A stretch of DNA of 64,000 nucleotides from Voacanga thouarsii (GCA_026120185.1 JANUWF010001942.1:3348001-3412000); one strand, 5' to 3'. Counted from the first letter of the stretch, positions 11,768-24,860 are shown. Program-made: numbers and translations. The notes: a model not told the origin generated them from the sequence alone.

Positions 11768-12973
11768 AATTCTATCTGTGCTCCTTACTTTGCTTTGCTT
11801 TGTCGTGCTGTTTAGGTTCTTTCTTGCTTATGGGTTCAATCTAAGGCTCTACTGGCTCTGCTTTCTTCTCTGGTTTTTGAAGGATAAGCAATTTGGATCT
11901 TTGATTTTGGCTTTTAGTCACTATAAGTTTTGAAGCTCGATTTTTTTTTTCTTTGTTACATTGAATTTATGGATTCACTGAGGATTGTTTGTGACTTGGT
12001 ATGCCATGCTCTTCAAAATGAGCCATGAATTTAGGAGTTTTTTCAATCCTTCTTTGACTTTCGTTTTGTTATTGTGTATAATTTTTTGGAAAATTATTGG
12101 GTGAAATTTCTTCCTTTTTGAAGAATAAACGTATTGGTAATGTCAAAGACTTATATCTACTATTCATCTTTTTTTTAATAGTGGGTTTTCTAATCTTTTC
12201 CTTTCTGCATTTTTATTTATATATATATTTTTTTTTTGCTCAAGAAACCCAAACAAATTGAGGTTTAATTTCCTAGTTAGGTCCTTGTTTCCCTGCTTCC
12301 ACTCACTAGGTTAGGAATAGGGATTATTTTGTCCCGGTGAGTTGGGGTAAAGATTCCTGCCTTTTTCTATATCAGGGACTGGTCGAGGACAGGGGGAATG
12401 GGAGAAATGTGGAGATAAGATTTGGATTTCTAGTCCTCGGCCTTGACAAGCCCGTTGCCATTCCTACAATAGAGTACATCTTTTATTTGAGTAGGACTTA
12501 TGGTAGGACTGATGATATTTGAGTATAACAATTGCTAAAAATTACTTGCTAAAAATGAAATTATATATTATGTTTATATTGAAACTTAATAAATTTGGTA
12601 TTTGTTAAATATAAGGAAAAACAAAATTAGAGTCAATATTTAACAGTAATCTATTTGCTATATAATTAGAACTAATAAATAACATATTATATTTTTAATT
12701 CTTTGGTAAAATAATTACATTCAATGTATAAAAATACCATCTAAAATACTTTGTGTTAGAGTGTTCCAAACCAAAATTGATAGAATCAAATTTAATAGCA
12801 TATATGGTCTATATGGAATTACCAACCCATTTAACTAAAGAAAAGGGATATCGATGCAGTTGTGTATCTCAAATTTTATCACATAGATTAGGTGTCCGGC
12901 TTAAGCTAAATCACCATCTTTTTACTTTAGACAATTAATTATATTTAAAAAATCCCCTTCCACATATACTCAT
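10973..12973. other. Intergenic DNA with a 78-bp (CT)n tract
   Basis: AT-rich to about 11620, with a (TA)n run near 11291-11312. A pure (CT)39 tract at 11687-11764 is followed by pyrimidine-rich, less AT-rich sequence to about 12130. This recalls a plant 5' leader and first intron, but no coding exon could be found. A G-rich stretch lies at about 12300-12450. The overlapping frames through the CT tract (11532-11933, 11606-11815) encode Leu/Ser repeats only. Confidence 0.5.
11687..11764 (+). repeat. (CT)39 microsatellite
   Basis: Uninterrupted CT dinucleotide repeat of about 78 bp. Confidence 0.95.
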
Positions 12974-13211
12974 TGTAATACCGCGTAAGTGGAGAAAAGT
13001 CACGCATGTCACATTGTTTTATACTACACTTGACGATTTGAACTATTTTCATGAAAATGTCAGCTTGTTGTTGCATGAATTAATTTGTTTTCGAAGTGGT
13101 CGTGTCATTGGAGTTAGTTGAGTTTTATTTTATTGAGGAGAATTTATTAGTAAGAGGATGGAGCAAGTGAGTAGGAATCAAGGAAATTTATTAGGAGAAT
13201 AATTACCAAGA

Positions 13212-13283
13212 ATTAATGTGGATTAGGGGATAAAGCTTGGAATTTAATTCTTGATGGGCTTGAGTTCAATTCCTAACTACTTC
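13212..13283 (+). other. tRNA-like A-box/B-box module in LTR copy C
   Basis: A-box-like TGGATTAGGGG at 13219-13229 (9 of 11) and B-box AGTTCAATTCC at 13263-13273 (10 of 11), with starts 44 nt apart. The A-box is 245 bp from the LTR start. Confidence 0.6.
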
Positions 13284-16113
13284 AAATTCTTTCCTTTCTT
13301 TTGATTTCTTCTTCCCTAACTTTTTTTCCCTTGGCCGAAACACCCTAGGGTTGCCTCCACCTTGGAACCAATTTCCTAAAAATTAGGAGTGTGATTTATT
13401 TTGGGAATTATTGTATAAAATATTTGAGAATAAATTAAATTTTATTCCTAATATCTTGTCATAATCTTTTAGAGAATATAAAATGTTATTAATCTAGATT
13501 TTAAAAGATATATCTAGGTAATATATTAGGAGATAGAATATATAAAAATCTATAGGTATTGTGTTATGTGGTAGCTGCCACTTTTTAAGGAATAAATCTC
13601 CATGTTTTAATTTTCTTTAGATAATTTTTTAAAAAGGAAATAAAAGGATAAATTCCGGATTTTAAAGGAAGTACTTATCCCTTGGATAAGATGATGATTT
13701 TCAAAAATTTAGGAAGAAAAAGGAAGAAGAATTCGGTAGCTTCAAGGAGTTAGGAAACTAAAATTTTCTTTACAATATAATTATTTATTAGCTATTTAAA
13801 AATTACTCAAATTAAAATAGGGAATTAATTAAATTAATTCTTAAGTAGATAACTTAATTTCTTCACATATTTTTCTGGAAAATTTCCTCCAAGCTGCCAC
13901 CACACTTAGAAATATAATTCAACTAAAACTCCCTAAAACCTAGCTAGGGTTATCCATAAAATCCTTAACCAACTAGGACTTTGTTTTAGCCAAAAAAAAT
14001 ACAAGAAATTTCCCCTCCAATTCCTTCAGAATTTCAGCCAAAATAAGCCCTATTATGCACGAAATTCTCAGCAAAAACCTGCACAAAAACTCCTCCAGCT
14101 AGCAAGCAAAATACAGTTCACAAAGACTTCTTTTTCTTCTCTTGTTTTCGCAACTATAGAGACCAAAACCAACCAGATTTTTTCTCTCATTCTATCCAGA
14201 TTTTCCTCCCACTTTTTATCCAAATTTTCGGCCATCCTAAGCTACAAAAATACAGCAGCAATCAGCCCTAAACTTCTGTCCAATTTTGGCACCCATAGAA
14301 GAACCCAAGCTGTCCAACTTTTCTCTTGTAATCAAGACTCCATAGCAAGGTAAAACTCCTCCAAATACCTAAACACCAAACCCTAGACTTTTCTATCCAG
14401 CAAACCACGAAAATCCCCACCCTTTTAGCTCCTCAAACTCATAAAAAAATCAGCATTCAACCTGCTCTAAAATTCGGCCAGCTTACCCCAAAAACAAAGA
14501 CAAAGCCGAAACTTTCTATAAGGTAATTGATCTTCAACTTTTCTATTCATCTCTTACTTCATTCTTCCTTTTTTTTTCTCTCTTAAATCACGTCCATAAG
14601 GGACTGATTTAATCCCTTCCTTGGTGAGTTTCGTTCAAGGTCATCATCCAAGGGGACCAAACTCTTCAACTATCGATTGAACTCAAGCTAATCAACAAAA
14701 AGTTGTCGTGTTTTAAGTCTAAATCGCTAGGAGGTAATCAAAATCCTATCTTTACTGATTTAAATGGCCTTAAACTTTAAAATATTAACTTAAGGATGCT
14801 TATGGAGTCCAGCATGAAAGTATGAATAAATTAGATTGATGAATATGTTGATGTAAGACATAGACAAAGCATGTATGAGATAGGACATTGATGTATCTTG
14901 TCATGATGAATCTAGATCTATACTAAATAGACAAAGATGAGATCTATAAACGTTTATGGGACTATTTATGATGATTTTATGCTAGTTTAATATAGGAGTT
15001 GTCGTATGGTGAATTGATTTAAATCAATGCATGGTTTTGATCAATAGAATGGTAAAGGGGCAGTTATACATGTGATGTAATGAATTAAAGTCCTTAGATA
15101 CTATGGATTAATTAGGTGATTAAGGAGATCATGGAGAGTCATATGGTATGAAATAATGGATGGAATGATTAAATCCTAATTGTGGGATTATTTGCTCTAG
15201 ATAAGGAAGGAGTGGAAATAAGAGCAATCGATTGAGTTAGATCTAGCTGTGATTTATCTAAGTAAGTCTTTGCATAACCGTTTTGATAAATGTTACATGT
15301 TTACAAGCAATTTTTACAATGTTATTTAGAATTGATGTCAATATGATGTTTTTGACACAAGGATTGAGACTTGACTAAAAATGATAAGTTATACTGGATT
15401 GTTGTGATACTTTGATTGGAAACGTGGATGTTTTATTTTCAAAATAAATTTAATAAATTTTAATTATTCAAACTCAAAACGATTTCTTACACTATTGTCA
15501 AACTGTTTGAAAATGCTATTACGAAAACTATGTTTTGCAATCAAACTAATCAAAGACTTTCGGAAAAGGGAAAATGATTCTACTCCTAATCGGGGAGTGT
15601 TGAGTACTCAGCGGGGATAGGCTAGTAGTACTAGTTTCGAAGAGCAAGAACGAGTCTTCTGGCAGAAGGCTACCTCCAGAAGATAAACTCAACTTATAAA
15701 GGCGACAGTACTACTTAGTTAGGCCGTTCAAGCTAGCAAAATTGGTCCATGTAGACATTGTTGATCTGGAGTGGACAATCGAAATGTTGGGTGTAGAGAT
15801 GGAGGAGTATCTCACCTAGTGGGTGGATCCCCCACTGCCTATTCTTGAAAGAATACATTGGGAAGCTATCATAGTGGTAACCATGATATGGATTATGTTA
15901 CTACTATATTGTTAAATTATTTACTAATCCCTATTTGATGAATTATGAATGTGATGAAGTGAGGATTTATTGTGAACTATTTTGGATTTATTGAGTAAGG
16001 CTCCTTGGTATAACTGTTATTGATGAAATTGACTTGCAAACACGATTTTGTAATTTGGATAAACCTGCATACACGAAATGGTTTCAATTAACACTTGCAC
16101 ACACGGGACTTAC

Positions 16114-16129
16114 TGAGATGTCAATCTCA
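16114..16129 (+). other. Conserved LTR hairpin, copy C
   Basis: TGAGAT-GTCA-ATCTCA, a perfect 6-bp stem. Its loop differs from copy B and its context is the same. Confidence 0.5.
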
Positions 16130-16452
16130 CACCTTTTATATCATAATTTCAGGGGATTACTTATATTGAGCTAGGTGAAGCACTAGGAGATGAACTCCAG
16201 CTTATTTATTTAATTGTGTTTTAAATTTATTTCAGGAGACATTTGTTACTTTTGATTTTCCAAACTTACATAAGTTTTGCTTCCAGATGTAATGAGATTA
16301 TTTTTTTAATTTTATTTAGACGATTTTTTTTTCTTTTTGTACCTCGTTATAAAGACCCCTAATCCTTTGGATGGGACAACATCCTGCCCTATTTAGGTAC
16401 CTAGGGAGTGGGGTGTTACACTCATCCTAGAGCCATACTTTTAAGAAACATA

Positions 16453-17395
16453 ATATAACACCCTATATATTTATATTGTAGTGGACTTTATATTGTGGGA
16501 TGTCGTCCTATCTAGCCTTTCTAGATAAGGGGTCTTTATAATGTTTTCGACTTACAACATAATGGAATTTTTCTAAAACTTTATATTAAATACAATAAGT
16601 ATACATGATTCTGTAAGTCTCCTACCTAAGTACATGTGTTATCCAAAGACTCACACGTCATCCTTTGCTATTGCTCAAGAATAGTTGGACCTTCCAGAAC
16701 TCGTCTATCGCACTCCGGCTTATAAATTTGGATGGAGGATAAAACATATGTGAGTATGAAACACTCAATGAGTCTCGTGTGTGCTAGTGTTTTTCTTGAA
16801 GAAACAACTTGTAAAACCAGTAATATTCAAGGTAGGAAAATATATTTGAGTTCTGTGTAAACCAGTATAATCTAGAAATAAGAGTCGTGATCAAGTACAG
16901 GAATTTATTTTTGTCAGAAAATGTAGGGAGGAAAATCTTGATCAAGAATGCAGGAAAATCAAGTATGCTAGTTGTATGATTCATGTAATTCATGCAATTC
17001 ATTTCGGGAAAATCATATTCAAGAATTTAAGAATTTAGGAAATAAATTATGCCAAGTTATGATTGATGTATGAGCCAAATTCAAGGAAGTCCACTCAAAT
17101 GTAGGAGTTAGTGTTTACACTAGGAGTTATTAGTGCTTAAGCCAGGAATTTTTAGTACTTATGTTAAGAATTTAAGAATTCAGGAATTTGCTTACGCTAG
17201 GAATTCAGAAATGTAAGAATTTGCTTACGTCACGAATGCGGTTCATCCTAATGTTTTGTCACTCTGTTCAGAATAAGATGAATTCTAGAGTGGACCAAGC
17301 TACTTGGATACATCTATCTCAAACTTAAATTACTACATGAATAAAAGCTCATCGCTGAGTACTCATCATGCACACGATACCTATGTACAAGGCAA
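16453..17395 (-). mobile_element. Long-LTR relative, 3' fragment F (minus strand)
   Basis: Read on the minus strand, this fragment runs from GAGTACTCAGCGATGAG near 17370 to TTATAAAGACCCCTTATC and a terminal GGGTGTTATA near 16453. That is the order of the 3' third of copies B-D, but the sequence is well diverged. The 5' two-thirds are missing; the L1 remnant starting at about 17396 abuts the break. A degenerate short tandem repeat around GAATTTGCTTACG lies at about 17180-17240. Confidence 0.6.
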
Positions 17396-17805
17396 GTGAT
17401 GGAAACGGTGGTCAGATTGTCTAGAAACATATCTATGATTCACAATGCTGTTAAGTGGTTGAAAAAGGAAGTGAGATTGACTGCTTGGCCAACCAGGCTT
17501 AAATGCTTAGCATTGGCAGCAACGGCATATGCGATATGGCAAGCACGAAATAGGGTACTTTTTGAAAATATAATTTGCCAACTGGAGGACATCATTAACA
17601 AGGTTGAAACACATGTATATAAGACGCTTTTCATGTTGTATTCTCGTATTTTAATCTTATTTGAGGAGTGTGGTTGCAATTTATACTCTATGTGTCATTA
17701 GTATCTACTGTTTATAGGGATTTTGTAAATTGCCCCAAAGCATGACTCTTATATATTCTCTTTTGATCAATATAAAACATTTACATTTTGATCAAAGAAT
17801 GAAAA
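17396..17805 (+). pseudogene. L1-type LINE, 5'-truncated 3' end
   Basis: The reading frame 17396-17701 ends with RLKCLALAATAYAIWQARN and a coiled-looking tail. This matches the C-terminal region (zf-RVT and tail) found at the end of plant L1 ORF2 proteins, where LAATVY.IW.ERN-like motifs are common. Endonuclease and reverse transcriptase are absent, as expected of a 5'-truncated insertion. The following AT-rich region with A-rich runs to about 17805 would be its 3' UTR and tail. No clear target duplication was found. Confidence 0.6.
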
Positions 17806-18692
17806 AAGAAAAAAATAGAGAAAGAGCCATCAACATGCAATTTAAAAGTGCCATGAATAGGAGGCTTCCATCACGGCTAAATAGAGGCTATTCTGAACAA
17901 TAAGCAAGAATTATTATAGATGATTACAATGTGTGCTATAACATCGGAAGATTTCCCTTTTTGTACTAGAAAATATAATCAATTCTATTTAGCCATATTT
18001 GCTATGCTGCAATAAGGAACAACTCAAATGATTGCACCTCTTACTGTACATTCAAATTGACTATAATTCCCTGAAACCTCACTTGTAATAGGGCATAGGG
18101 GCAAGCATTGTGTATTAGCTTCTTCATCTATACCACAAAATTTGCACAATTTGTCAAAATCTTTTACACAAGGCTTCAAATTCTTTGATAGGTAGAATAT
18201 TTAGACAAAAACAGTTAGAGCCTAATTGATAACTCAATTAAGTATTTTAAATTATTTAATTAAATATATTTAACAACAGATAATGTTAAATACTTAGTTA
18301 CTTTAATGCGTTTGATAACATATTCTTGTTATCACTTAAGTAATTAAAATATACTGAAATTCTATTATAAATTTTAAGTGAAATAAAAATTATTTTAAGT
18401 TGAAAATATGAATATATTAAATACTCATTTAACTATTAATATTTTTTATTTAATCTAAAATATAGTGTAAAATTAAATTATAATTAATTCATTCTTCGTA
18501 TTCATATTTCAAATTTTCAGAATTCAATTTTCAAACATAGATTTTTAAAATTCAATTCTTCACTCTTCAAAATTCAACTTTATCAAACAGGTCTTCAATA
18601 AAAAGTTTCACCTCAGATGGTACAATGACACTCCAAATCACACATTAGAAATGCTACTCCTGAGTGGTGGAATATTTTTCTCTTGTTGCTTT
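17806..18692. other. Intergenic DNA with a possible hAT-like MITE
   Basis: AT-rich and without recognisable genes. At about 18217-18596 the left end (GAGCCTAATTGATAAC) and the reverse complement of the right end (AGACCTGTTTGATAAAG) resemble each other and the hAT-MITE style 'GGCCTGTTTGATAA'. The match is imperfect and I found no 8-bp target duplication, so this assignment is weak. Confidence 0.35.
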
Positions 18693-19646
18693 TGTTGAAA
18701 ATGGCAACTTTGGGAGTTAATAATTTTTAATTCATGATTAATTAGCTTAAAATAATTAATAGGGGTTGTTCCTGACATGTTAAAGATTGTTGTGATTATA
18801 GTAGAAGCCAATTTTAATAATAAGAATCCATAATTAAATGTCATTAAATTTGGGTGTTTAACTATTTGGGAACTCATACTATACATGAGTCCCACATGGA
18901 AAAAATTGAGAAGTGTTGAAGTCCTTATATACTAAAAGATTTTTCTATGGACTTGAAGTCCCACTAGCCTAAGGTAGTGAGACAGCCACATGTGCGCGCC
19001 GCCCGCCTACCTGACCCAGTTTGGGCTTGGCTATGTTTTCACGTTCCTCTCTTTTTATTTTGCTTAATTAACTCTAACTTGTATAGGAAAAGAAAAGATT
19101 AAAAACTAATTAGAATTAGGTCTCCTAATTCGGATTGGTATAGGGGTTTTTCTTGAGGCTATAGAAAGAACAGAGCCGCCACTCTGGTTTGGAAGAAAAA
19201 TAGCTACCTCTTCTGTTCTCCCACTCGCAATCCATATTTTTCTTACTTAACGGGACCGGCGAATTGAGGAGCTTTTCGAGATGATCGCAGTTGGTGTGTG
19301 TCGATGGCGACCTAAGACCGTCTTATCCTGCAAGAAGAGTCGTTGTACCCATCGCACTAGTAAGTGGGGCGAATAACTTCTTGAAGGCAAACCAATATTG
19401 AACTGATGATTTGGTCTGCACTTCTATTAGATAAGTTGTTGTCCTGTTCTACTGTTTAGGTCCATTACTGATTTACTTTTCTGTTTTGAATTCTGCCTGG
19501 TTGCTTTGCATTTGGACTATTTGGCCTTACCAACTTTGTTGATAATTGATAATTGCGCTTTTATTAAAGCCTTGGTCGGGTATAAGCGATACTTGTTCAA
19601 TTCAGTTGAATTACCTGTTTGTGCTTATTGTTACCAGTTTCTAATA
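18693..19646 (+). repeat. 5' LTR of the 18.7-26.3 kb Copia element
   Basis: Starts TGTTGAAAATGGCAAC and is matched along its length by 25403-26346. Its right edge is defined by where similarity to the 3' LTR stops (TTTCTAATA). No canonical TGGTATCAGAGC primer binding site follows. Confidence 0.85.
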
Positions 19647-19686
19647 GTCTTCAAGAAGTTATTCTGCAATTATCTGTTTATGTGCA

Positions 19687-20526
19687 ATGGCAAGCTTGTC
19701 AGGTACTACTTCTGCTGCGTATAAGCCTTTGGTTGACTTGAATGGTCTGCCGGACAAATTCTGTCTGGGGCAGCATTTTAAGCATTGGCAACAACATATA
19801 AAAATTTGATTGACCATAGGGGACTTGTTGTCAGCAGTGTAGGTTGACAAGCCCGTACCAACTGAAAGGCATCCTAGAGTAGTTGAGATTGTTGTATAGG
19901 ATGAACGGAACAATATAGGCAGAGGGTCAATGCTGTTAGCCTTGACAAATGCTCTCTTTGATGTCTACTATTCTGAGTCCTAAATAGCAAAGATGTTATG
20001 GAATGAGTTGGATAGGAAAGGTCTTGAGAGGTATTATGTCTCTAAATTCCTGAAATTTCAGATAGTTGAAGGCAAATCTGTGACTGAACAGACTTAAGAG
20101 CTACAATTTGATTATTCACTCCTCCATGAAGTAGATATAGAACTTCCTGAGAAGTTTCAAGTGATGTCAGTGATAAAAAAATTTTCTAAGTCTTGGGAGG
20201 ACTTTGGTATGTTTCTCAAACACAAGATGGAGAAAACTTCTCTAAACAATCTGATGAAATTAATATCTATTAAAGAGTAACATAGGAAGAATAGTTATAC
20301 TGTACATGTGGAGTCCAATGTCCATGTGGTGACTATTGGAAAGAAGAGCAATAATCAAAGGAATGTGAGGGTTAATTCAAACTCTAAAAATATAAACAAG
20401 ACAAAGGGCAAGGCCAAAAAAAAAAAAAAAAAAACTAAAAGCAAACAAACCTTGCCAATATTGTGGTCAAGTTGGACATTGGGCTAAGGACTGTCAGTCT
20501 AAGAAGTCCAAAGTCAAACAAGGATA
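19687..20526 (+). pseudogene. Copia gag remnant
   Basis: ATG at 19687 opens a frame beginning MASLSGTTSAAYKPL, but a stop appears within about 45 codons and the frame breaks repeatedly. The end carries an intact-looking CCHC zinc knuckle (CQYCGQVGHWAKDC, 20453-20494). Just before it is a run of 18 A (20416-20433), which is a likely slippage site. Confidence 0.75.
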
Positions 20527-20548
20527 AAATTATGAAGCACAAGTTAAT

Positions 20549-22814
20549 GTGGTGGTAGAAGATACTAGTCAAATAGAAACTGATTTGAGTACACACCTCA
20601 CTGAGGTTTGTACCATTAAGGTTGGGACTGACATCACTACTTCTAATGATGAAGAAAAGTATGTTTTTGTTAACCAAAAAGTATTTACTATTTATGAGCC
20701 ACTTGAATGGCTGGTTGATACTAGAGCAAATGAGTACGTTTGTGCTGATAAATTACTTTTTATGTCTTATCAGTCAATTAAAGGAAAAACTGTGAGGATG
20801 GAGAACTCAACTGCAGCCAATGTGTTGGGAATTGGACGCATGGACTTGAAGTTTCCTTCAGGACGTATTCTTTCTTTTCATAGGGTGCAGCATGTTCCAA
20901 TAGTTTGTAGAAATATTCTTAGTAGTTCATGTTTAGTTAAAGAGGGTTATGAGTTTACTTTCAAATGTAATAAAGTAATGATTATGCACTACAATACTTT
21001 TGTCGGCAAATGTTATTTGTCAAATGGTTTATTTAAAATAAGAGTTGAACCATTTACTTCTAATTTGAATAAAGCTTCTTCTGTTAAGAATTCTGTTTAT
21101 CCTATTGTGCACATTGTTGAATCCACTGATATTTGATATAGTAGACTTGGACATTTAAATTTAGATTATGTTAAAAGAATGATGAATTTAGATTTGATCC
21201 CTAAACATGCAATTGATAAGAAGAACAAATGTCAAGTGTGTGTGGAAGCTAAAACAACCAGGAAACCCTATCATTTAATTGAAAAGGATTCAGAATTACT
21301 TGATTTAGTTCACATAGATATTTGTGAATTCAATGGTTTGTTGACTAGGGATCATAAGAAATACTTCATTACTTTTATTGATGATTGCAGTAGATATTGT
21401 CATGTTTATTTACTTAAACATAAAAATCTTCACTTGAAAATTTTCTCATATTTAAAAATAAAGTTGAAACTCAAACTGGCAAGAAACTTAAAATGTTAAG
21501 ATCTGATAGAGGTGGAGAGTATGTGTCTAATCCATTTACTAAATATTGCTAAAGTAATAACATAATTCATGAGAAGACACCCCCTTATTTTCTCTCCAAT
21601 CTAATGGGATTGCTAAACAGAAAAATAAAACCTTTAAAGATATGGTCAATAGTTTACTTTTAAATTTTAGATTGCCTAAATATATGGGGTGATGCTTTGA
21701 ATACGGCTTGCCATATTCTGAATAGGGTCCCTCACGAATAGAGTCCCTCACAAATATAAAGAAGTAACTCCATTTAAAGTATAGAAAGGTAAGAAACCTA
21801 ACTTAAAATACTTCTGTGTGTAGGGTTGTCTTGCAAAAGTTCTAATTCCTAAACACAAGAGGAAAAACTTAGGACCAAAGATTGTTGATGCCATCTTTAT
21901 TAGTTATGTGGAAACAAGCTATGCTATAAGGTTCTTGGTAATTAAGTCTGAAATATCTGGTATAGATGTTAACACAATTATTCAATACTATGATGTTATA
22001 TTCTTTGAGGATATGTTTCCCATAAAACTGATTTACATCAAGATGTTTTTACTTTAGATTCAACCTTAGTATCTGATTCCATTCCTGATCTCGTGGAAAT
22101 GGTGAAAGATGTGAGGGTAAGTCCAAATAATTTCAACACTCAAATTGAAGAATTGGAAGAACTTAGAAGGAATAAGAGAGCTAAGGTAGTCAAGGACTTT
22201 GAAAGTGACTTTGTCACTTACAATATTGAGGATGAACCTTTAACCTTTCAAGCAATCATGGCTTCTTCAGAAGCAGAGTATTGGAAAGGAGCTGTCAAAA
22301 GCGAGATGGATTCCATTGTCTCCAATAGGACATGGGAATTGGTAGATCTCCCTCTTGGGTGTACTACAATTAGATGCAAATGGATTTTTAAGAAGAAACT
22401 CAAACCAGATGGGACCATAGATAAGTATAAAGCCAGATTAGTTACCAAAAAGTTCAGACAGAAAAAGGAAATAGACTATTTTGATACCTACTCTCCTGTT
22501 GCTCGTCTGATTACAATCTGAGTGCTAATTGCATTGGCTTCTATATATGGTTTCATTATCCACCAAATGGATGTGAAGACAACTTTTCTTCATCTTGATC
22601 TTGAAGAAGAGATATATATGGATCAACCTGAAGGATTTGTAGCCAAAGGTAATGAGCGGAAAGTCTGTAAACTTGTTAAATCCCTATATAGTCTAAAACA
22701 AGCACCCAAACAATGGCATGAAAAGTTTGATAAAACTATTTTATCATTTGGCTTCATCATAAATGAGAATGACAAGTGTGTCTACTGTAAGGCTAAGGGT
22801 AATACATATATTGT
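20549..22814 (+). pseudogene. Copia pol remnant, part 1 (protease, integrase, RT start)
   Basis: Frame 20549-21136 holds the aspartic protease region. Its active-site motif reads VDTRANEYVC, so the Gly of the D-T/S-G triad is Arg. The gag-pre-integrase motif RLGHLNLDYVK follows a stop, then C-x2-C (CQVC) and the integrase core with HIDICEFNG and FIDDCSRY at 21179-21499. RT begins in 22093-22521 with KWIFKKKLKPDGTIDKYKAR and resumes after a stop with QMDVKTTFLHLDLEEEIYM. Several frameshifts separate the parts. The reading is cut at 22814 by an inserted solo LTR. Confidence 0.85.
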
Positions 22815-23914
22815 TGATATGATCTTGGGGAGCACCAATTGTTGTGAATTGAACTCAAAACAAGAACCCTAATAAACTCACACACAAGAACACTAAAATG
22901 CAAAGCAACTAACACTCTTGTGATAATGTGAATCTATCCTACTTTAAAGATACCTTAACACCCTAATCTAACTAGAGATTAGAATACCAAGGATAGGAAT
23001 TTGAAGGCACCTAACTCAATCCTATCAAACACACTAGGCAACTTAGCACTTAAGAAAAGAGATGAAGTTTAGATTATCCCTTAAGATTAGAGACAAGATC
23101 AAAGGTGGGATTAAATCTTTTGATTTAGTCTTGATATTTAATAGAATCACCCATGAGGATCACCCTCAAGAACTCTTTCTCTAGAGAGAAAATCTGAATT
23201 CTCCTTCCCAAAATACCAAACTTTTTTTTTACAAGAGTTATAATGGCATATTTATAGTGGCCTTTACCTATACTACTTAACCAACTAAACCTAAATATTA
23301 AATGGCCTTAATACATGTTTTGAGGCCCCATTACATACCTCAAAATAGGTTAAAACATAATAAAAGTCGTGAAAATTTAATTGGGGAACAAAACAAGAAA
23401 ATTCAGGAAAATAAGGTAGGGCCCGAATGGACCTAGTGCTAGGTGCTTTAGGTGGACGTAGCGCCAAGTGTGTTCTAGAAATATAACCCTGCTCCAATGT
23501 GGACCTGGGGCCAGGTGTGCTAGTGAACCTGGCGCCAGGTGCATTCTGGTCGTCGGCCCTCTTATTGCACTTCAAAATTTGCTTTTTGGACCTCCATTTC
23601 ATGTTTCCTTAATCCTCCAAATGAAATATTGGTCATCTTGAGCTCTTCTTGATACTCATTTGGCCTTTAACCCTTGTTTAAAGAGTGGCTTGATCCTCCA
23701 CATGGATTGTTGCTTGTGATGTGCATCCTTTGGCACTTCCTTTACTATCCATCTCTTCATAATCTTCTTAGCTCTTGGGTTATATGCTTGGATGGCTTGA
23801 AAATCCTCCCAAAACTTCTTAAATGTTGAATGTTTCCATGGAGATTTGAAGCAAGTGTTGACTTTCCATCCCACTTCTTTAGATGTGGCTTGTTATGTAA
23901 ATAGATTCCTATCA
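22815..23914. mobile_element. 1,100-bp solo LTR inserted in the Copia RT
   Basis: The insert starts TGATATGATC and ends TTCCTATCA, with inverted TG...CA ends. It is flanked by a perfect 5-bp duplication ATTGT (22810-22814 and 23915-23919). Removing it rejoins the RT reading just before the catalytic YVDD-like motif. There are no coding domains and no second LTR, so it is a solo LTR of another, unassigned family; its orientation is unknown. It carries four 19-bp near-palindromic units at 23429-23543. A minus-strand frame at 23656-23874 is of unknown meaning. Confidence 0.85.
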
Positions 23915-23919
23915 ATTGT

Positions 23920-24860
23920 ACTATGCCTATATGTGGGTGATATTTTGCTATTTAGGTCCAATGTTGAGATAATTAATGAGACTAAATCATTCGTGAAAAA
24001 TAAGTTTGAAATGAAGTATATAGGAGTAGCAAATGTGATTCTTGGCTTAAAGTTGATTCACTCAACTGAGAGGGTAACTATTTCTCAATCTCACTATATT
24101 GAGAGTGTTCTTAAGAAATATGATTATCAAAATTATAGAATTGCTAAAACTCCAAATGACCCTTCTGTAGCTTTATTCAAGAATGAAAGTAGTATTCTTG
24201 TGTCTCAATTAAGGTATTCTCAAATTATTGGTAACTTGCAATATCTTGCAAATGGCTTAAGACCAGATATTTTATTTTCGGTATCTAAGCTGGCATAATA
24301 TACAAGTTGTCCAAATCAGACTCATTGGGAAGCCTTAGATAGAGTACTAAGGTATTTAAAGGGAACAGTTTCCCTTAGGCTGCATTATGGAAAATTCTCT
24401 GCTGTACTTGAATGGTATAATGATGTGAGTTGGATTGCCAAGAACTCTAGCAGCAATGGTTGCATGGATATATTTTTACATTAGGTGGCAGAGCAGTTGC
24501 TTAGAAGTCTTATAAACAGACTTTGATAACTCGGTCAACTTTTGAGGCTGAGTTATGTGCCTTGGATACTACTGAAATAGAAGCTGAATAGCTGTATGGA
24601 CTATTGTCCTCTTTGCCAATGATTAGTAAGCCCATTACTGCTATATTTGTGCATTGTGATAGTCTAACCACAATCGCAAAGATAAAGAATACCAAGTATA
24701 ATTAAAAGACTAAAAGGCACATTCAAGTTAAACTTAAGTCTATAAGGGAGTTAGTATCTGTTGACTTTGTTGGATCCAAAGATAACGTTGCAGACCCCCT
24801 AACTAAGGGATTGGAAACATACTTGTTCCTTAAATCTAGGTTGGGAAGAGACTAATAACC
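23920..24860 (+). pseudogene. Copia pol remnant, part 2 (RT end and RNase H)
   Basis: It continues the RT after the nested LTR. The catalytic motif reads LYVGDILLF, so the first Asp of YVDD is Gly. EMKYIGVANVILGLKL and LRYSQIIGNLQYLANGLRPDI follow, which are typical Copia RT C-terminal motifs. A stop at about 24297 precedes RNase H pieces, and the usual ending motif ADPLTKGL is still readable near 24790-24815. The active-site loss and stops show that it cannot make a working enzyme. Confidence 0.85.

Larger units (their letters stand above)
12974..16420 (+). mobile_element. Solo long LTR, copy C (Gypsy-like)
   Basis: A 3,447-bp unit from TGTAATACC to GGGGTGTTACA, flanked by a perfect 5-bp target duplication CTCAT (12969-12973 and 16421-16425). 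It is nearly the same length as copy B and is the closest relative of copy A in this window. There is no internal coding region between the duplications, so this is a solo LTR. It contains the tRNA-like module near its start and the TGAGAT hairpin near its end. The terminal block TTATAAAGACCCC is shared with B and D. Confidence 0.9.

Noticed and set aside
11532..11933. Leu/Ser-repeat open frames on the plus strand
   Set aside because: They run through the (CT)39 microsatellite and have no similarity to a known protein.
18217..18596. A confirmed hAT MITE
   Set aside because: Only weak inverted ends and no 8-bp target duplication; kept as a possibility inside the intergenic entry.
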